Under the pieces are notes generated by a model. It saw only the letters and a list, made by a program, of their open reading frames with translations. It did no database searches and had not been told where the DNA came from. Source: Bacillota bacterium (GTDB taxonomy: Bacteria > Bacillota_I > Bacilli_A > RF39 > UBA660). Taken from it: a stretch of DNA of 64,000 nucleotides. Position 1 is the stretch's first letter, and each line of letters starts with the position of its first letter. The DNA lies in NCBI GenBank assembly GCA_015059425.1, contig SVAM01000002.1, positions 85,007 to 149,006 on the forward strand, written 5' to 3'. This document shows positions 30,480-42,489 of this stretch, in pieces. Both the position numbers and the translations under genes were made by a program.

Positions 30480-32705
30480 ATGAATAATTATTGGAGAAAT
30501 TTTAACACTGGTAATTGGTGTCAAAATATTAATGTAGAAGAATTTATTAGATTAAACTATAAAAAATATTTAGGAGATGAAAGTTTTTTAAGTTCTACTA
30601 CAGACAAAACTAATAAAGTATGGGATAAATGTCAAACTTTATTACAAGAAGAATTAAAAAAAGGAGTTTTAGACATTGAAGTAAATAAAATGTCTGGAAT
30701 AAATGCTTTTGAAGCTGGATATATTGATAAAGATAATGAAGTTATAGTAGGTTTACAAACTGATGAACCATTAAAAAGAATTGTTAACCCTTATGGCGGT
30801 ATAAGAATGGTTTATAGTGAGCTTGAAGCATATGGTTATGAAATGAACCCCATTATTGATAAATATCTTAAAGAGTTTAGAAAAACTCATAATGATGGTG
30901 TATTTGATGCTTATACTCCTGAAATAAGAAAAGCACGTTCTGTAGGTTTATTAACAGGTTTACCTGATGCTTATGGACGTGGAAGAATAATTGGTGATTA
31001 TAGACGTATTGCTTTATATGGTATCGATTTCTTAATTGAACAAAAAGAAAATGATTTTAATAATAATTATAAAAATATTAATGAAGAAACAATTCGTGTA
31101 AGAGAAGAAATTTCTATGCAAATTAAAGCCTTAAAAGAAATTAAAGAAATGGCTTTAAAATATGGATATGATATTTCTAAACCAGCAGAAAATGGTATTG
31201 AAGCAGTACAATGGACTTATTTCGGTTATTTAGCTGGAGTTAAAGAAAATAATGGTGCTGCTATGAGTATGGGCAGAATTGATGGCTTCTTTGATATATA
31301 TTTTGAACGTGATTTAGAAGAAGGAAGAATAACAGAAGAAGAAATTCAAGAAGCTATTGATCAATTTGTTATTAAATTAAGATTAGTAAGACACTTAAGA
31401 ACTCCTGAATATGATGAATTGTTTACAGGGGATCCAACTTGGGTAACTTGTGTTATAGGTGGTATGTTAAATGATAATGAAACATTAGTTACAAAAACTT
31501 CTTATCGTTTAATTCATACACTTAGAAACTTAGATCCGGCACCAGAGCCTAACATGACAATTTTATGGAGCGAAAACTTGCCAGAAACATTCAAAAAATA
31601 TAGCGCTAAAATGAGTATTGAAACAGATTCAATTCAATATGAAAATGATGATTTAATGAGACCTATTTATGGTAATGATTATGCTATAGCTTGTTGTGTA
31701 TCAGCGATGAGACTTGGTAAAGATATGCAATTCTTTGGAGCTAGATGTAATTTAGCAAAATCCCTATTATATGCTATCAACGGTGGTGTTGATGAAGTAA
31801 AAAAATCAAAAGTTTTAGAAAACATTGAAACTATTGATGATGAAATACTTGAGTATGATAAAGTACTAAATAATTATTTCAAAGTATTAGAAAATGTTGC
31901 TAAGATTTATAGTGATGCTATGAACATAATCCATTTTATGCATGATAAATACGCTTATGAAGCTGCATTAATGGCTTTACACGATTCAGTAGTGCATCGT
32001 TATATGGCTTATGGTGTTGCAGGCCTATCAGTAGTAGCAGATTCCTTATCAGCAATAAAATATGCTAAAGTAAAACCAATACGTGAAGATGGGATTACAA
32101 CTGACTTTGTTATTGAGGGAGATTTCCCTAAATATGGTAATGATGATGATAGAGTTGATGAAATTGCTAAATTAATTTTAAATAAATTCCACGATGAGTT
32201 AGAAAAAAATTGGACATATAGAAATGCTGAAGTAACAATGTCAGTACTTACTATTACATCAAATGTAGTATACGGTTCTAAAACTGGTGCTACTCCAGAT
32301 GGCAGAAAAGCTGGTGTTGCATTTGCTCCTGGAGCTAATCCAATGCATGAAAGAGATATGAATGGCGCTGTTGCTTCATTAAACAGTGTTGCAAAATTAG
32401 AATATGAAAACTGTTGTAAAGATGGTATTTCAAATACATTTACTATTATTCCTGATGCCTTAGGAAAAGATAAAGATGAACAAATTAAAAATTTAGTAAC
32501 ATTATTAAATGGTTACTTTAAACAAAAAGCTCATCACTTAAATGTAAATGTTTTAAATCGCGAAACATTGGTTGATGCAATGGAACATCCTGAAAAATAT
32601 CCTCTTCTTACAATAAGAGTTTCAGGATATGCTGTTAGATTTAATAGATTAACTAAAAAACAACAATTAGAAGTTATATCAAGAACTTTCCATGAAAGTC
32701 TATAA
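30480..32705 (+). CDS. pflB: Formate C-acetyltransferase (pyruvate formate-lyase)
   Basis: [22 protein letters not shown]-term [12 protein letters not shown] glycyl radical loop. Confidence 0.95.
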   Translation: MNNYWRNFNTGNWCQNINVEEFIRLNYKKYLGDESFLSSTTDKTNKVWDKCQTLLQEELKKGVLDIEVNKMSGINAFEAGYIDKDNEVIVGLQTDEPLKRIVNPYGGIRMVYSELEAYGYEMNPIIDKYLKEFRKTHNDGVFDAYTPEIRKARSVGLLTGLPDAYGRGRIIGDYRRIALYGIDFLIEQKENDFNNNYKNINEETIRVREEISMQIKALKEIKEMALKYGYDISKPAENGIEAVQWTYFGYLAGVKENNGAAMSMGRIDGFFDIYFERDLEEGRITEEEIQEAIDQFVIKLRLVRHLRTPEYDELFTGDPTWVTCVIGGMLNDNETLVTKTSYRLIHTLRNLDPAPEPNMTILWSENLPETFKKYSAKMSIETDSIQYENDDLMRPIYGNDYAIACCVSAMRLGKDMQFFGARCNLAKSLLYAINGGVDEVKKSKVLENIETIDDEILEYDKVLNNYFKVLENVAKIYSDAMNIIHFMHDKYAYEAALMALHDSVVHRYMAYGVAGLSVVADSLSAIKYAKVKPIREDGITTDFVIEGDFPKYGNDDDRVDEIAKLILNKFHDELEKNWTYRNAEVTMSVLTITSNVVYGSKTGATPDGRKAGVAFAPGANPMHERDMNGAVASLNSVAKLEYENCCKDGISNTFTIIPDALGKDKDEQIKNLVTLLNGYFKQKAHHLNVNVLNRETLVDAMEHPEKYPLLTIRVSGYAVRFNRLTKKQQLEVISRTFHESL

Positions 32706-33414
32706 TATGTTTGGTAGTATTAGTAAAATAGAAAGTATGGGGCTTAAAGATGGCCCAGGTATTAGAACAGTTATATTTTTAAATGGTTGTAAATTAAGAT
32801 GTAAGTATTGTCATAATCCGGAAACGTGGCTAAAACAAGAAAATAATATAAGTGTAAATGAACTTGTTGAAAAGATACTTAGATATAAAAATTATTATGG
32901 AGAAGATGGAGGTGTTACTCTTTCTGGAGGTGAACCTCTTCTCCAAATAGATTTTATTATAGAATTATGTAAAAAATTGAAAGAAAATAATATTAATATA
33001 GCTCTGGATACTAGTGGTACTGGTATTGGTAAATATGATGAAATATTAAAATACATAGATTTAGTATTATTTGATATTAAGGATACTACACCTGAAGGTT
33101 TTAAAGATTTAACAGGAACATCTATTGAAGAATCACAAAAGTTTATTACTATATTAAATGAAACTAAGATACCTGTTTGGATCAGACAAGTAATTATTCC
33201 TGGGTATAACGATAATTATGAGTATATGCACAAATTAAATGATTATATAAAAGAAATTAGAAACGTTGAAAAAATTGAGTTATTACCATATCACAATATG
33301 GCAATATCTAAGTATAACGATTTAAATATTGATTATCCTTTATTAGATACCTCTAATATGGATAAACTTAAATGTAATGAATTAGAAAGTTATATAAATA
33401 GTATACGAAAATAA
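32692..33414 (+). CDS. pflA: Pyruvate formate-lyase activating enzyme
   Basis: [14 protein letters not shown] radical SAM motif; [13 protein letters not shown]; overlaps the pflB end. Confidence 0.95.
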   Translation: MKVYNMFGSISKIESMGLKDGPGIRTVIFLNGCKLRCKYCHNPETWLKQENNISVNELVEKILRYKNYYGEDGGVTLSGGEPLLQIDFIIELCKKLKENNINIALDTSGTGIGKYDEILKYIDLVLFDIKDTTPEGFKDLTGTSIEESQKFITILNETKIPVWIRQVIIPGYNDNYEYMHKLNDYIKEIRNVEKIELLPYHNMAISKYNDLNIDYPLLDTSNMDKLKCNELESYINSIRK

Positions 33415-33450
33415 CTTTCTTTTTTATGCAATAAAAAAATAGAGTAATCT

Positions 33451-33606
33451 CTATTTCATTTCATTCATCTTATGATTTACCGTATCCATAGCATTATTCA
33501 TTGTTTTAGCTACTTTTTTCTTTGTTTTATTATTACTTAAAGCATATGCCATTAATCCAGCTCCTAAAGCCATGGCAGATAAGCTTCCTACCATCATTTT
33601 TTTCAT
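33451..33606 (-). CDS. Small membrane-type protein, 51 aa (not in ORF track)
   Basis: MKKMMVGSLSAMALGAGLMAYALSNNKTKKKVAKTMNNAMDTVNHKMNEMK; GAGGTGG SD. Confidence 0.6.
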   Translation of the reverse strand: MKKMMVGSLSAMALGAGLMAYALSNNKTKKKVAKTMNNAMDTVNHKMNEMK

Positions 33607-33624
33607 TATTCCACCTCATTTATA

Positions 33625-35832
33625 TTATGAGTTATTTTTTAGAAATTTATGCATTAATTTTCCCTTTAAAGAAGTTTTTCTAGTACTAGCATAATCATTT
33701 TTGACAGCCATCATAAAAAATTGTTCCTCTCCAATTATTACCAAACTTTTTTTAGCTCTGGATACTCCAGTATAAATAAGTTTATTATAAAGCATTTTAT
33801 AATATCCTCTAGAAATAGGAAGAATTACATGCGAGAATTCACTTCCTTGACTTTTATGAATAGTTATAGCATAGGCATGTTTGACTTGAAACATATCGTC
33901 TCTACTATATTCAACTTTATTACCTTCAAAATCTATTATAATAGTATCTTTACTCTTAGTTGTTTTTTTATTAATACTTCTAATATAACCTATATCACCA
34001 TTAAACACATTGCAATCTGGGTTATTTTGAAGTTGTAAGACTTTATCATTTTCTCTAAAAGTAACTTCACCTATTCTAATTTCTTCTTTTGTTTCACTAT
34101 ATGGATTAAATAATTCTTGTAAAGATATGTTTAAATTATCTATACCATTTTCACCTTTATACATCGGAGCAAGTATTTGAATATCATTTTCATTCAAGCC
34201 TTTTTCCTTACTCATAATACATATTTTTTTAATCATATCTTTGATAATTTTACTATCGCAACTTAAAAAATTATAATCATCTTTTTGAATTGTGAAATCC
34301 TCAGATAAATCTTTATTTTTAATTTCTAAAGCTAAATACGGGATATAAGAGTTATCACTTTGACGATAAATCTTTTCTAAAGGGCAAAATGTAAATAAAT
34401 CACTTTCTATTAAATCATTAAGAATTAAGCCTGGACCAACTGATGGAAGTTGAAATACATCTCCAACCATTATTAACTGAACGTTATTTCTTATACCTTT
34501 TAATAGCGCATTAAATAAATTAACATCTATCATACTCATTTCATCAACTATAATTAAATTCTCTTTATTTTTATGGTATTCATTAACTCCAAAATTATTT
34601 GTATCTTTATTCCATTTTAAGTATCTATGAATAGTCATTGCGGGTAGTGATGTAGCCATGCTCATTTTTTTACTCGCTCTACCAGTAGGTGCCAAAAGAG
34701 CAATATTACTTAATACTTCCATTGGCGATAAATTGTGCATTTTTATATAAAGTCTAACTATAGCATTTATTATTGTAGTTTTACCAGTCCCTGGACCTCC
34801 TGATATGATAGTTACTTTATTTTCTAAAGCATTTCTGATCGCACTTTTTTGATCTTCGTTATAGCACACACCAAATTCTTCTTCAATTTTCTCAAGTTCT
34901 TCATCAAAATCATAAATTCGAGTTGTATTATTTACATTTAAATCGTATAAATTTTCAGCGATATCTTCTTCAGCTTCATAATATTCTGTTAAATAAAATA
35001 TATTGTTATCTTTTACTACTCTATTTTCTTCTTCAAGTGCATAAATAGTTTCTTCAAAAACTATATCATCTATTATTAAATTAAATTCTGTTTTTAATGC
35101 ATCCTTAATTTCTTCTTCATAATAATATGTATCACCATTATTAAAACTTAAACGTTTCATAACTTCTATTAAACAGGCTTTAACTCTAATCTCATCATAT
35201 TCATCATGATTTTTTTGATATATATTATCAATTTTATTAAAATCTAATATCTCACTTAATACATATAAATTTGATTCTATTACATACTTAGTGGCTTCTT
35301 GATATTTTTTGTATATTTTTGTTGCTTCTGCAATACTGAAACCTAATTCCTTTAATTTTATTAATGAATCATCAGCATCTGAATACGACAAAATTGAATC
35401 TCTAATAGTCTTTGCTTTAGCTTCATTCAGACCTTGAATTGAATATAAAACTGTTTCATCTTCTTTAATCTTTTTAATAGCATCTACTCCTAAAATTTCA
35501 ACTATTTTTATAGCAGTTTTTTCACCACAGCCTTTGATTAATGAACTAGATAAAAACTCTATTACAGCAGCTTCACTAGTTAATTGTTCTTTTTCATAAG
35601 AATTAACTTTGTATTGAAAACCAAATCTTTCATGTTTTAATGATTCTCCATATAATATAAAAGTTTCCTCTATATTAATATCTAAAAAACTACCAGTTAT
35701 GGTTATAGTTTTATTTACATATTCTTCCATTTTTATATCATTAGTTTCTTTAATACGAAAAACAGCTACAACGTAGCCGTTATCTTTATTTTGATAAATT
35801 ATATTACGAATCTTGCCTTTAATATAATTCAT
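33625..35832 (-). CDS. recD2: ATP-dependent RecD2-like DNA helicase
   Basis: OB-like N-term, HhH, ISGGPGTGKTTIINAIV Walker A, KHAYAITIHKSQGSEF. Confidence 0.95.
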   Translation of the reverse strand: MNYIKGKIRNIIYQNKDNGYVVAVFRIKETNDIKMEEYVNKTITITGSFLDINIEETFILYGESLKHERFGFQYKVNSYEKEQLTSEAAVIEFLSSSLIKGCGEKTAIKIVEILGVDAIKKIKEDETVLYSIQGLNEAKAKTIRDSILSYSDADDSLIKLKELGFSIAEATKIYKKYQEATKYVIESNLYVLSEILDFNKIDNIYQKNHDEYDEIRVKACLIEVMKRLSFNNGDTYYYEEEIKDALKTEFNLIIDDIVFEETIYALEEENRVVKDNNIFYLTEYYEAEEDIAENLYDLNVNNTTRIYDFDEELEKIEEEFGVCYNEDQKSAIRNALENKVTIISGGPGTGKTTIINAIVRLYIKMHNLSPMEVLSNIALLAPTGRASKKMSMATSLPAMTIHRYLKWNKDTNNFGVNEYHKNKENLIIVDEMSMIDVNLFNALLKGIRNNVQLIMVGDVFQLPSVGPGLILNDLIESDLFTFCPLEKIYRQSDNSYIPYLALEIKNKDLSEDFTIQKDDYNFLSCDSKIIKDMIKKICIMSKEKGLNENDIQILAPMYKGENGIDNLNISLQELFNPYSETKEEIRIGEVTFRENDKVLQLQNNPDCNVFNGDIGYIRSINKKTTKSKDTIIIDFEGNKVEYSRDDMFQVKHAYAITIHKSQGSEFSHVILPISRGYYKMLYNKLIYTGVSRAKKSLVIIGEEQFFMMAVKNDYASTRKTSLKGKLMHKFLKNNS

Positions 35833-35844
35833 ATTTACTCCTTA

Positions 35845-36264
35845 TTATCTAGAAAATCCTTTTTCAATGAAATCTCCATTTTCATCTACCGTGTAAAATA
35901 CACCATCAATTATTACTTCATATCTATCTTCAGTAGTAAAAATTCCTATAGCGCCATCTTCAAATTTAACATAACTTCTTTTGTTTCCATTTTCATCTAC
36001 ATCTACATAATAATAAAAACCACGTTTATCACGATAACAATTTTTAGGTAAATTTTCTCCTACAAACATATTATCTGCAAAATTATCCATTTTGTCTTTA
36101 TAATATCCTAGAATTTCACGGAGATTTTTTCTTTTTAAAACAAAAGCTAATTTCCCAGATAATGATAACCTTTCAAAAGCTTTAGGATTGAAATTAGGAT
36201 TTTTTACATTATCATTTCCAAAATCTGCATATATAATATTATCATTATTATTCATTTTAATCAC
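35845..36264 (-). CDS. Hypothetical protein
   Basis: 139-aa intact ORF in minus-strand gene string between recD2 and mtaB; no family recognised. Confidence 0.6.
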   Translation of the reverse strand: MIKMNNNDNIIYADFGNDNVKNPNFNPKAFERLSLSGKLAFVLKRKNLREILGYYKDKMDNFADNMFVGENLPKNCYRDKRGFYYYVDVDENGNKRSYVKFEDGAIGIFTTEDRYEVIIDGVFYTVDENGDFIEKGFSR

Positions 36265-36273
36265 CTACTATAA

Positions 36274-37566
36274 TTATATAATTATTTTTTCTTTTGCACA
36301 AGTTAGAGCCTCACCATATAAACAATCATTTTCTAATTTGGTTATTTTACATTTATAATTCATATTTAGTTTATAATCACCTTGAATATATACTTTTAAA
36401 TAATTTGATGTATGACCTACAGTATATTCTCCATCGTATTCTTCAGTTAATACCTCTAGTTCTTTACCTATAAACGAATTCATATGATTTAATTCTAATT
36501 CATTTGATAATTGCGTTAATTGTTTTGCACGTTCTTTTTTTATACTATTTTCCACTTGTGGCATTGTACTTGCAGCAGTACCAGTTCTAATAGAATATGG
36601 GAATACATGCATTTTACTAAAATTAATTTCTTTGCAAAATTCTAAGTATTCTAAGAAATCTTCATCAGTTTCATAAGGATGTCCCACAATTGTATCAGTA
36701 GTAATCGATATGTCCGATCTAATGCTTCTTAGTTCATTTATTTTTTTACGATAATAATCTTTATCATATTTTCTATTCATTCTTTTAAGAACATTATCGC
36801 TTCCGCTTTGTAATGGTACATGTAAATGGTTACATATTTTAGTGTTATTTTTAAATACTCGCATAAATTTCTCATTTAATTCTGTTATTTCAATGCTAGA
36901 TATTCTTATTCTATCTAAACCATCTATTTTACATAATTCTTCTAATAAATCGCTTAAATCTTTACCATTATCATTATATGAGCCGGTATGTATGCCAGTT
37001 AATACTATTTCTTTATGGCCGTTTAAAACTAAAGTTTTAGCTTCCTCAACTACATCATTAAAATTTTTACTTCTGATATCCCCGCGCAAATAAGGAATAA
37101 TACAATATGAACAAAAATTGTTGCATCCATCTTGAATTTTTATAAAAGCTCTAGTATGGGTAGTAAACTTATCCACTTGCATATTTTCAAATTCTATATT
37201 TCGCTCTTCATTAACAAATTCATAATATTCTTTATTTTCTATAAAATTATTAATTAAAGCAACAATATCTTTTTTCTTTCGATTACCAATTAATATATCA
37301 ATATCAATATCTTTATATTTATTAATATCATTTTGAACTGAACAGCCACATACTACAAGTATAGATTTAGGATTTTCTCTTCTCGCTCTTCTTACTATTT
37401 TCAAACTTTTAGAATCAGCCATATTTGTGACACTACAAGTATTTATTATAACAATATCTGGATTCTCCTCACAATAAATATAGCCAGAACTAAGTAATTG
37501 TTCTAGCATATATTCGCTTTCATAAGTATTTACTTTACATCCTAAAGTAATTATTTTAAACTTCAT
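36274..37566 (-). CDS. mtaB: tRNA threonylcarbamoyladenosine methylthiotransferase
   Basis: TLGCKVNTYES, NTCSVTNMAD, CNNFCSYCIIPYLRG radical SAM; C-terminal TRAM. Confidence 0.92.
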   Translation of the reverse strand: MKFKIITLGCKVNTYESEYMLEQLLSSGYIYCEENPDIVIINTCSVTNMADSKSLKIVRRARRENPKSILVVCGCSVQNDINKYKDIDIDILIGNRKKKDIVALINNFIENKEYYEFVNEERNIEFENMQVDKFTTHTRAFIKIQDGCNNFCSYCIIPYLRGDIRSKNFNDVVEEAKTLVLNGHKEIVLTGIHTGSYNDNGKDLSDLLEELCKIDGLDRIRISSIEITELNEKFMRVFKNNTKICNHLHVPLQSGSDNVLKRMNRKYDKDYYRKKINELRSIRSDISITTDTIVGHPYETDEDFLEYLEFCKEINFSKMHVFPYSIRTGTAASTMPQVENSIKKERAKQLTQLSNELELNHMNSFIGKELEVLTEEYDGEYTVGHTSNYLKVYIQGDYKLNMNYKCKITKLENDCLYGEALTCAKEKIII

Positions 37567-37584
37567 ATAAATCCCCCATTATGT

Positions 37585-38106
37585 TTAATTAAGTTTTTGT
37601 TGTAATTTTTTTAGCGCTTCTAAAAAAGCTTCTTCTTTTTCATATGATATAACTGATACTTTAATTTCCGGTTTAACAATTACATCTTTATTTAATAAAT
37701 TATCTAAATCTATCTTCTTTATAGTTAGATCTTCATATATATTTTCTTCTTCACTATAATTAATAGCAAAATCATTTTTCTTATTTAACAATTCTTCATA
37801 ACTTATGATAGCTTTTTCTTCTTGTTCCTCTTCATATTTATTTAAATTTATTGCGCTAGGTTCAGCGTTTTCTAATGCCTCAGTTATAGCTTTTAAATCA
37901 TCTAATTCTTTTGTCTCTATTACTATTTCTTTTTTATCTTCTTCTTTTTTATTATTAGTAAAAATTATTTCATCATCAGTATTTTCTTTAATAAAATATA
38001 TTAATGTAATTATTAATAACATTAAAGTTAATACCGCAAAGAAAAATACATAATCAACAAATGATAATGTTTTTAAGAAACTAATCATGTCATTAATAAT
38101 TTGCAT
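37585..38106 (-). CDS. Hypothetical membrane protein with acidic cytoplasmic region
   Basis: 173-aa ORF, single N-terminal TM, Glu-rich; no family recognised. Confidence 0.6.
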   Translation of the reverse strand: MQIINDMISFLKTLSFVDYVFFFAVLTLMLLIITLIYFIKENTDDEIIFTNNKKEEDKKEIVIETKELDDLKAITEALENAEPSAINLNKYEEEQEEKAIISYEELLNKKNDFAINYSEEENIYEDLTIKKIDLDNLLNKDVIVKPEIKVSVISYEKEEAFLEALKKLQQKLN

Positions 38107-38195
38107 AATATCACCACACCTTTATTTTATCAAAAAAAGCAAAAAGTGAAAAGCACTTATAAAACATTTACAGTTATTTTTCACTTTGTTTACAT

Positions 38196-39431
38196 TTATT
38201 CATTAATAGTATAAGGCTCATCAATTGTCCCACTTCCACTTACAATAACTTTTTTATTTAAATTAATGACTGGTCTTAAATTACGATAAAGCATTCCACT
38301 AACATTATCATCTATCTTACCATTTTCGGTTATTATAAATGGATAAAAATTATCCTTATTAGCTTTTGATATATTTGAAGTCCACCAAACTTCTTCGATT
38401 TTATCATTAGACAAATAATAATCTTTATTATTATCTCTAAAATTAGCACCAGCATATGCTACTTCATCTATAGTAAGCAAACCAATTTTAGCTGTATATT
38501 TATTACCTAAACAATTAAATGTTGGAATTTTATTGGTATATACCCTTGAATAAGCATTATATATTTTTTCATCTTCATTTTTAATATATTCGGGTTCTTC
38601 ACAGAATTTTGACTTACTAATATAATCATCATGATTTTTTAAATAGGTTTCATAATAGTCTAATAATTTTTTATTAATACTAGTATCTTTTAATATTTCA
38701 TAATTTTCTGTTTTTTCATGATAATTAGCAAGTTCACTAGCTACTTCATTTAATACAAGCCGCACAGTACCATCTCCGTTTATTCTTACAATCCTCCATG
38801 TTAAACCTGCAAAAGAAACATAGTTATTATCACTTATACCTCTAAAATAGTAAGTTGCCCCATAATCATCTACATCTTCAATTAAACCTTCATTAGTAGT
38901 TGCTATGTCTTCTGCAACTTTAGTTACAGTTTTATTTCTTACCTTATTATTTTTTAATAATGTTGCATAAAAATATTCTATTACTTCATCATTTACATTT
39001 ACTTTTAACTTAAATGATGTTTTAGTATTATTATTTATTGTTAAAACAAAGTTTTGAGTTTCATTAGCTTTAATTAATAAAGCTTCACCAATTGTAAAAT
39101 TATCTTCTTCTAAGTTTACATTTGTTATATTGATATTTGCCTCAGATGAATTTAAACTATAAACGAATTTATCATCATAACCACTAAGTTCATTTATTAA
39201 AATATCATAAGATATATCTTGTTGCCCGCTATTTGTTATTGAAAACTTATATGTACCATCACTAGTTATTTTTCTTCCATTTAAATAATTAATAGATAAA
39301 TTATCTACTACTACAACTTCAGTTTCATTATTTATTACTTTATCATAAAAGAGATATGCTACTCCTATAAATAAACAGATAAAAATTAAAAAACTAATAA
39401 ATCCTAAACTTCTTTTATATACTATTCTCAT
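38196..39431 (-). CDS. Membrane-anchored surface protein, paralog of the left-edge protein
   Basis: N-terminal TM; YYFRGISDNNYVSFAGLTWRIVRINGDGTVRLVL...IGLLTIDEVAYAGA...RPVINLNKKV; promoter TTGACT-N17-TATACT upstream. Confidence 0.75.
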   Translation of the reverse strand: MRIVYKRSLGFISFLIFICLFIGVAYLFYDKVINNETEVVVVDNLSINYLNGRKITSDGTYKFSITNSGQQDISYDILINELSGYDDKFVYSLNSSEANINITNVNLEEDNFTIGEALLIKANETQNFVLTINNNTKTSFKLKVNVNDEVIEYFYATLLKNNKVRNKTVTKVAEDIATTNEGLIEDVDDYGATYYFRGISDNNYVSFAGLTWRIVRINGDGTVRLVLNEVASELANYHEKTENYEILKDTSINKKLLDYYETYLKNHDDYISKSKFCEEPEYIKNEDEKIYNAYSRVYTNKIPTFNCLGNKYTAKIGLLTIDEVAYAGANFRDNNKDYYLSNDKIEEVWWTSNISKANKDNFYPFIITENGKIDDNVSGMLYRNLRPVINLNKKVIVSGSGTIDEPYTINE

Positions 39432-39559
39432 TAATATCTTTCCTCTTATTTTTATTAATAATTTTTGTTATTTTAAGTATACCTTTAAAAAAAATAAAAG
39501 TCAATTTATATATAAAGAAAAAGCAACAAATAGTATTTGTTACTTATCATTTGATACTT

Positions 39560-40678
39560 TTATAAATATTTCTTAAATATTTTAAATTCTTCACTATCAT
39601 CTAATTTTGTTTCTGATAAATCTTTAAACAATTTCTTTTGGTGCATTGTTAATTTTTCAGGTATAACTACATTATATATTACATACATATTGCCTTTACC
39701 TATACCATTAACTTTTTTAATACCTTTTCCTTTTAATTTCACTTTTTCATTACTTTGTGTTCCAGGTTTTACATCTAATATTACATTACCTGTTAAAGTA
39801 GGTATTTCTTTTTTACAACCTAGTACTGCTTCAGTTATTGTAAGTGGAACTGATAAATAAATATCTTCTTCATCCCTTTCAAATATTGGATGAGAATTAA
39901 CTCTAAATTCTAAATAAATATCACCATTAGGGCCACCATTTATGCCAGCAGAACCTTTACCACTAATACGTAATTGATAGCCAGTATCAATACCTTCAGG
40001 TATAGTAACTTCTATATCTTTTTTCTTTCTTACATTGCCTCTACCATTACATTCACTGCATTTTTCTTTATATGTTTTACCAGCCCCACCACATTCATTA
40101 CATGTAGTTTGTGTTTGAAATACTCCAAATAAAGATCTTTGTTCACTTATTATTCTACCAGTTCCTCCACATGTACGACAACTTGTTTCATTAAAACCAC
40201 CTTTACCATCACATTTAGAGCACTTTTCATTTAATTCTAAACTTATTGTTTTTTTGCAGCCAAATACTGCTTCATCAAAAGATAAATTTACACCTACTAA
40301 GCTATCTTCGCCTTTTCTAGGTCTATTAGAATTTCTAGTTCCGCCAAAACCTGAAGAAAAACCACTGAAACCAGAGAAACCTCCACCAAATAAATCGCTT
40401 AAAATATCATTTAAATCAATATCTTCAGCACTAAAACCATTAAATCCTGCTCCACCATTTGTAAACGCTTGATGACCAAATTGATCGTATTGGCGTCTTT
40501 TAGCAGGATCAGATAATATTGCATAAGCTTCACCTAATTCTTTAAATTTTGCTTCATCACCCGTTTGTTTATTATCAGGATGATATTCTTTAGCAAGTTT
40601 TCTAAATGATCTTTTTATTTCTTCATCAGTAGCAGTTTTAGAAACTCCTAATATCTCATAATAATCTTTTTTATTCAT
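39560..40678 (-). CDS. dnaJ: Chaperone DnaJ
   Basis: J domain, G/F region, four CxxCxGxG repeats. Confidence 0.98.
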   Translation of the reverse strand: MNKKDYYEILGVSKTATDEEIKRSFRKLAKEYHPDNKQTGDEAKFKELGEAYAILSDPAKRRQYDQFGHQAFTNGGAGFNGFSAEDIDLNDILSDLFGGGFSGFSGFSSGFGGTRNSNRPRKGEDSLVGVNLSFDEAVFGCKKTISLELNEKCSKCDGKGGFNETSCRTCGGTGRIISEQRSLFGVFQTQTTCNECGGAGKTYKEKCSECNGRGNVRKKKDIEVTIPEGIDTGYQLRISGKGSAGINGGPNGDIYLEFRVNSHPIFERDEEDIYLSVPLTITEAVLGCKKEIPTLTGNVILDVKPGTQSNEKVKLKGKGIKKVNGIGKGNMYVIYNVVIPEKLTMHQKKLFKDLSETKLDDSEEFKIFKKYL

Positions 40679-42483
40679 TATATTTCACCCACTTCTGTTA
40701 ATTCTTGTAATTTATTTAGTAATGATACATAATATTCAAATAACTCATCATAAATTTTTGGGTTAGTTAAATCTATACCAAAATCAAGTAATATTTCATT
40801 TGGAAATCTATCATTTCCTGTTTTTAAAAATTCTTTATATTGATTTAAAACTTCTTTATCGCCCTTTAATATTTTAGATGCAAAATAAACTGCGCCGCAA
40901 ATACATGTTGCATATTTATATAAATACCACGGTGTAAAATAATGGTTTCTACTAGCCCACATATTATTGAAATATATTCCTTTATCTAAAACATCTCCAT
41001 AATATTTATCAGTTAAAGAGGCCATAATACTATTTAAATCGTCTGTATTTAATATTTCTCCATCATCTATTTTTTCGTATACAATATTTTCTAATTCATT
41101 TTCCATTATTGCTGTAAAAAAATTAGCATTTATAGTTCTTAGCATCTCGTTAATGACTTCTATTTTTTCTTCTTTAGAAAAATCATTTTCAATAACATAA
41201 CTTGCCAAAAGAATTTCATTTAATAACGATGCTATTTCACAAGTATATAAATTATATCCAGCATATTCTATTGTATTATTAGGATAACTATATTTTTTAT
41301 TTATAGCATGACCCATTTCATGAGCAATAGTAGATATATTATCAAATCTACCATTAAAGCTCATTAAAATATTAGGATTATTATCATAAACGCTTGAACA
41401 ATAAGCACCACTCATTTTTCCTTTGTAACCCATATAATCAATCCAATGCTTATCAAAACCTAACATTACGTATGAAGTATAATCTTCGCCTAGTATTTTA
41501 GTAGCATTTATAAAATATTCTTGTGCTTCTTCAACTGTATACTTTCTATTATTTTTTACTATTGGTGCTCCTAAATCATAGGGTTTTAACTTGTTTAAAC
41601 CTAATATTTTTTTACGAATCTTGTAATATTTTCTAAATAAATCTAAGCCTCGTTTAGAATTTTCCAATAAAGAATCATGTATTTCGATAGGAATATATTC
41701 ATTAGCAAAATCCATTTCTTTAGTAGATTTATAACCTCTAATTTTTGAAATACTAGCATGTCTATTCATAAACGCTAATAAATTATCGCCCAAAATATTT
41801 AAAAATTCTGATTTCTTTTTATTGAATTTATAATATGCGTTTTTTCTAACATTTCTATTATTAGAAGATGTAAAATGATGGTAGTTACTTGTATTTAATC
41901 CAACTATGTTACCATTTTCATCTTTTATTTTTCCATAATCAATATTAGAACTTAACAGTTTGTTTGCAAGCTCTTCATAAGAATCCATATCTTTAGTTAA
42001 TATAGCAATTATTTTTTCTGTTTCTATATCTTTTATATATTTTTTTTCTAAAGCAAATTCTTCTAATACATGTTTAAATCTTTTAAGTCTATTGTCTTTT
42101 TTTATCAATAAATCTATATCAAAGTTATTACTATGTAAAATTTCCGGCATCATAAAAGAAATGTTTTGATTAAAAATAGCATATAAATTTAATACCTCAT
42201 TACACATTTTACTATAATCTTCATTTGCTAAATCAGTATCATGCAATAAATTAGCATATTGGTATAATTTTAGCAATTTATTCGAATAAATATAAAATTT
42301 ATCTAACAATTCATATAAATTACCATTACTAAATATTTTCCCTTTATATATATTTAAATCATTTATATGCTTTTTCGCCTCAGCTAATTCTTTCCTCCAA
42401 TCTTCACAGTTTTTAAATCTTTCGGTTAAATCCCAACAATAAATCTCTGGAACTTCAGCTCGGTTATTATAATTATAATTCAT
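40678..42483 (-). CDS. Oligoendopeptidase F-like M3 peptidase
   Basis: HEMGHAINKKYS zinc motif; M3 architecture. Confidence 0.92.
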   Translation of the reverse strand: MNYNYNNRAEVPEIYCWDLTERFKNCEDWRKELAEAKKHINDLNIYKGKIFSNGNLYELLDKFYIYSNKLLKLYQYANLLHDTDLANEDYSKMCNEVLNLYAIFNQNISFMMPEILHSNNFDIDLLIKKDNRLKRFKHVLEEFALEKKYIKDIETEKIIAILTKDMDSYEELANKLLSSNIDYGKIKDENGNIVGLNTSNYHHFTSSNNRNVRKNAYYKFNKKKSEFLNILGDNLLAFMNRHASISKIRGYKSTKEMDFANEYIPIEIHDSLLENSKRGLDLFRKYYKIRKKILGLNKLKPYDLGAPIVKNNRKYTVEEAQEYFINATKILGEDYTSYVMLGFDKHWIDYMGYKGKMSGAYCSSVYDNNPNILMSFNGRFDNISTIAHEMGHAINKKYSYPNNTIEYAGYNLYTCEIASLLNEILLASYVIENDFSKEEKIEVINEMLRTINANFFTAIMENELENIVYEKIDDGEILNTDDLNSIMASLTDKYYGDVLDKGIYFNNMWASRNHYFTPWYLYKYATCICGAVYFASKILKGDKEVLNQYKEFLKTGNDRFPNEILLDFGIDLTNPKIYDELFEYYVSLLNKLQELTEVGEI

Positions 42484-42489
42484 AATATT

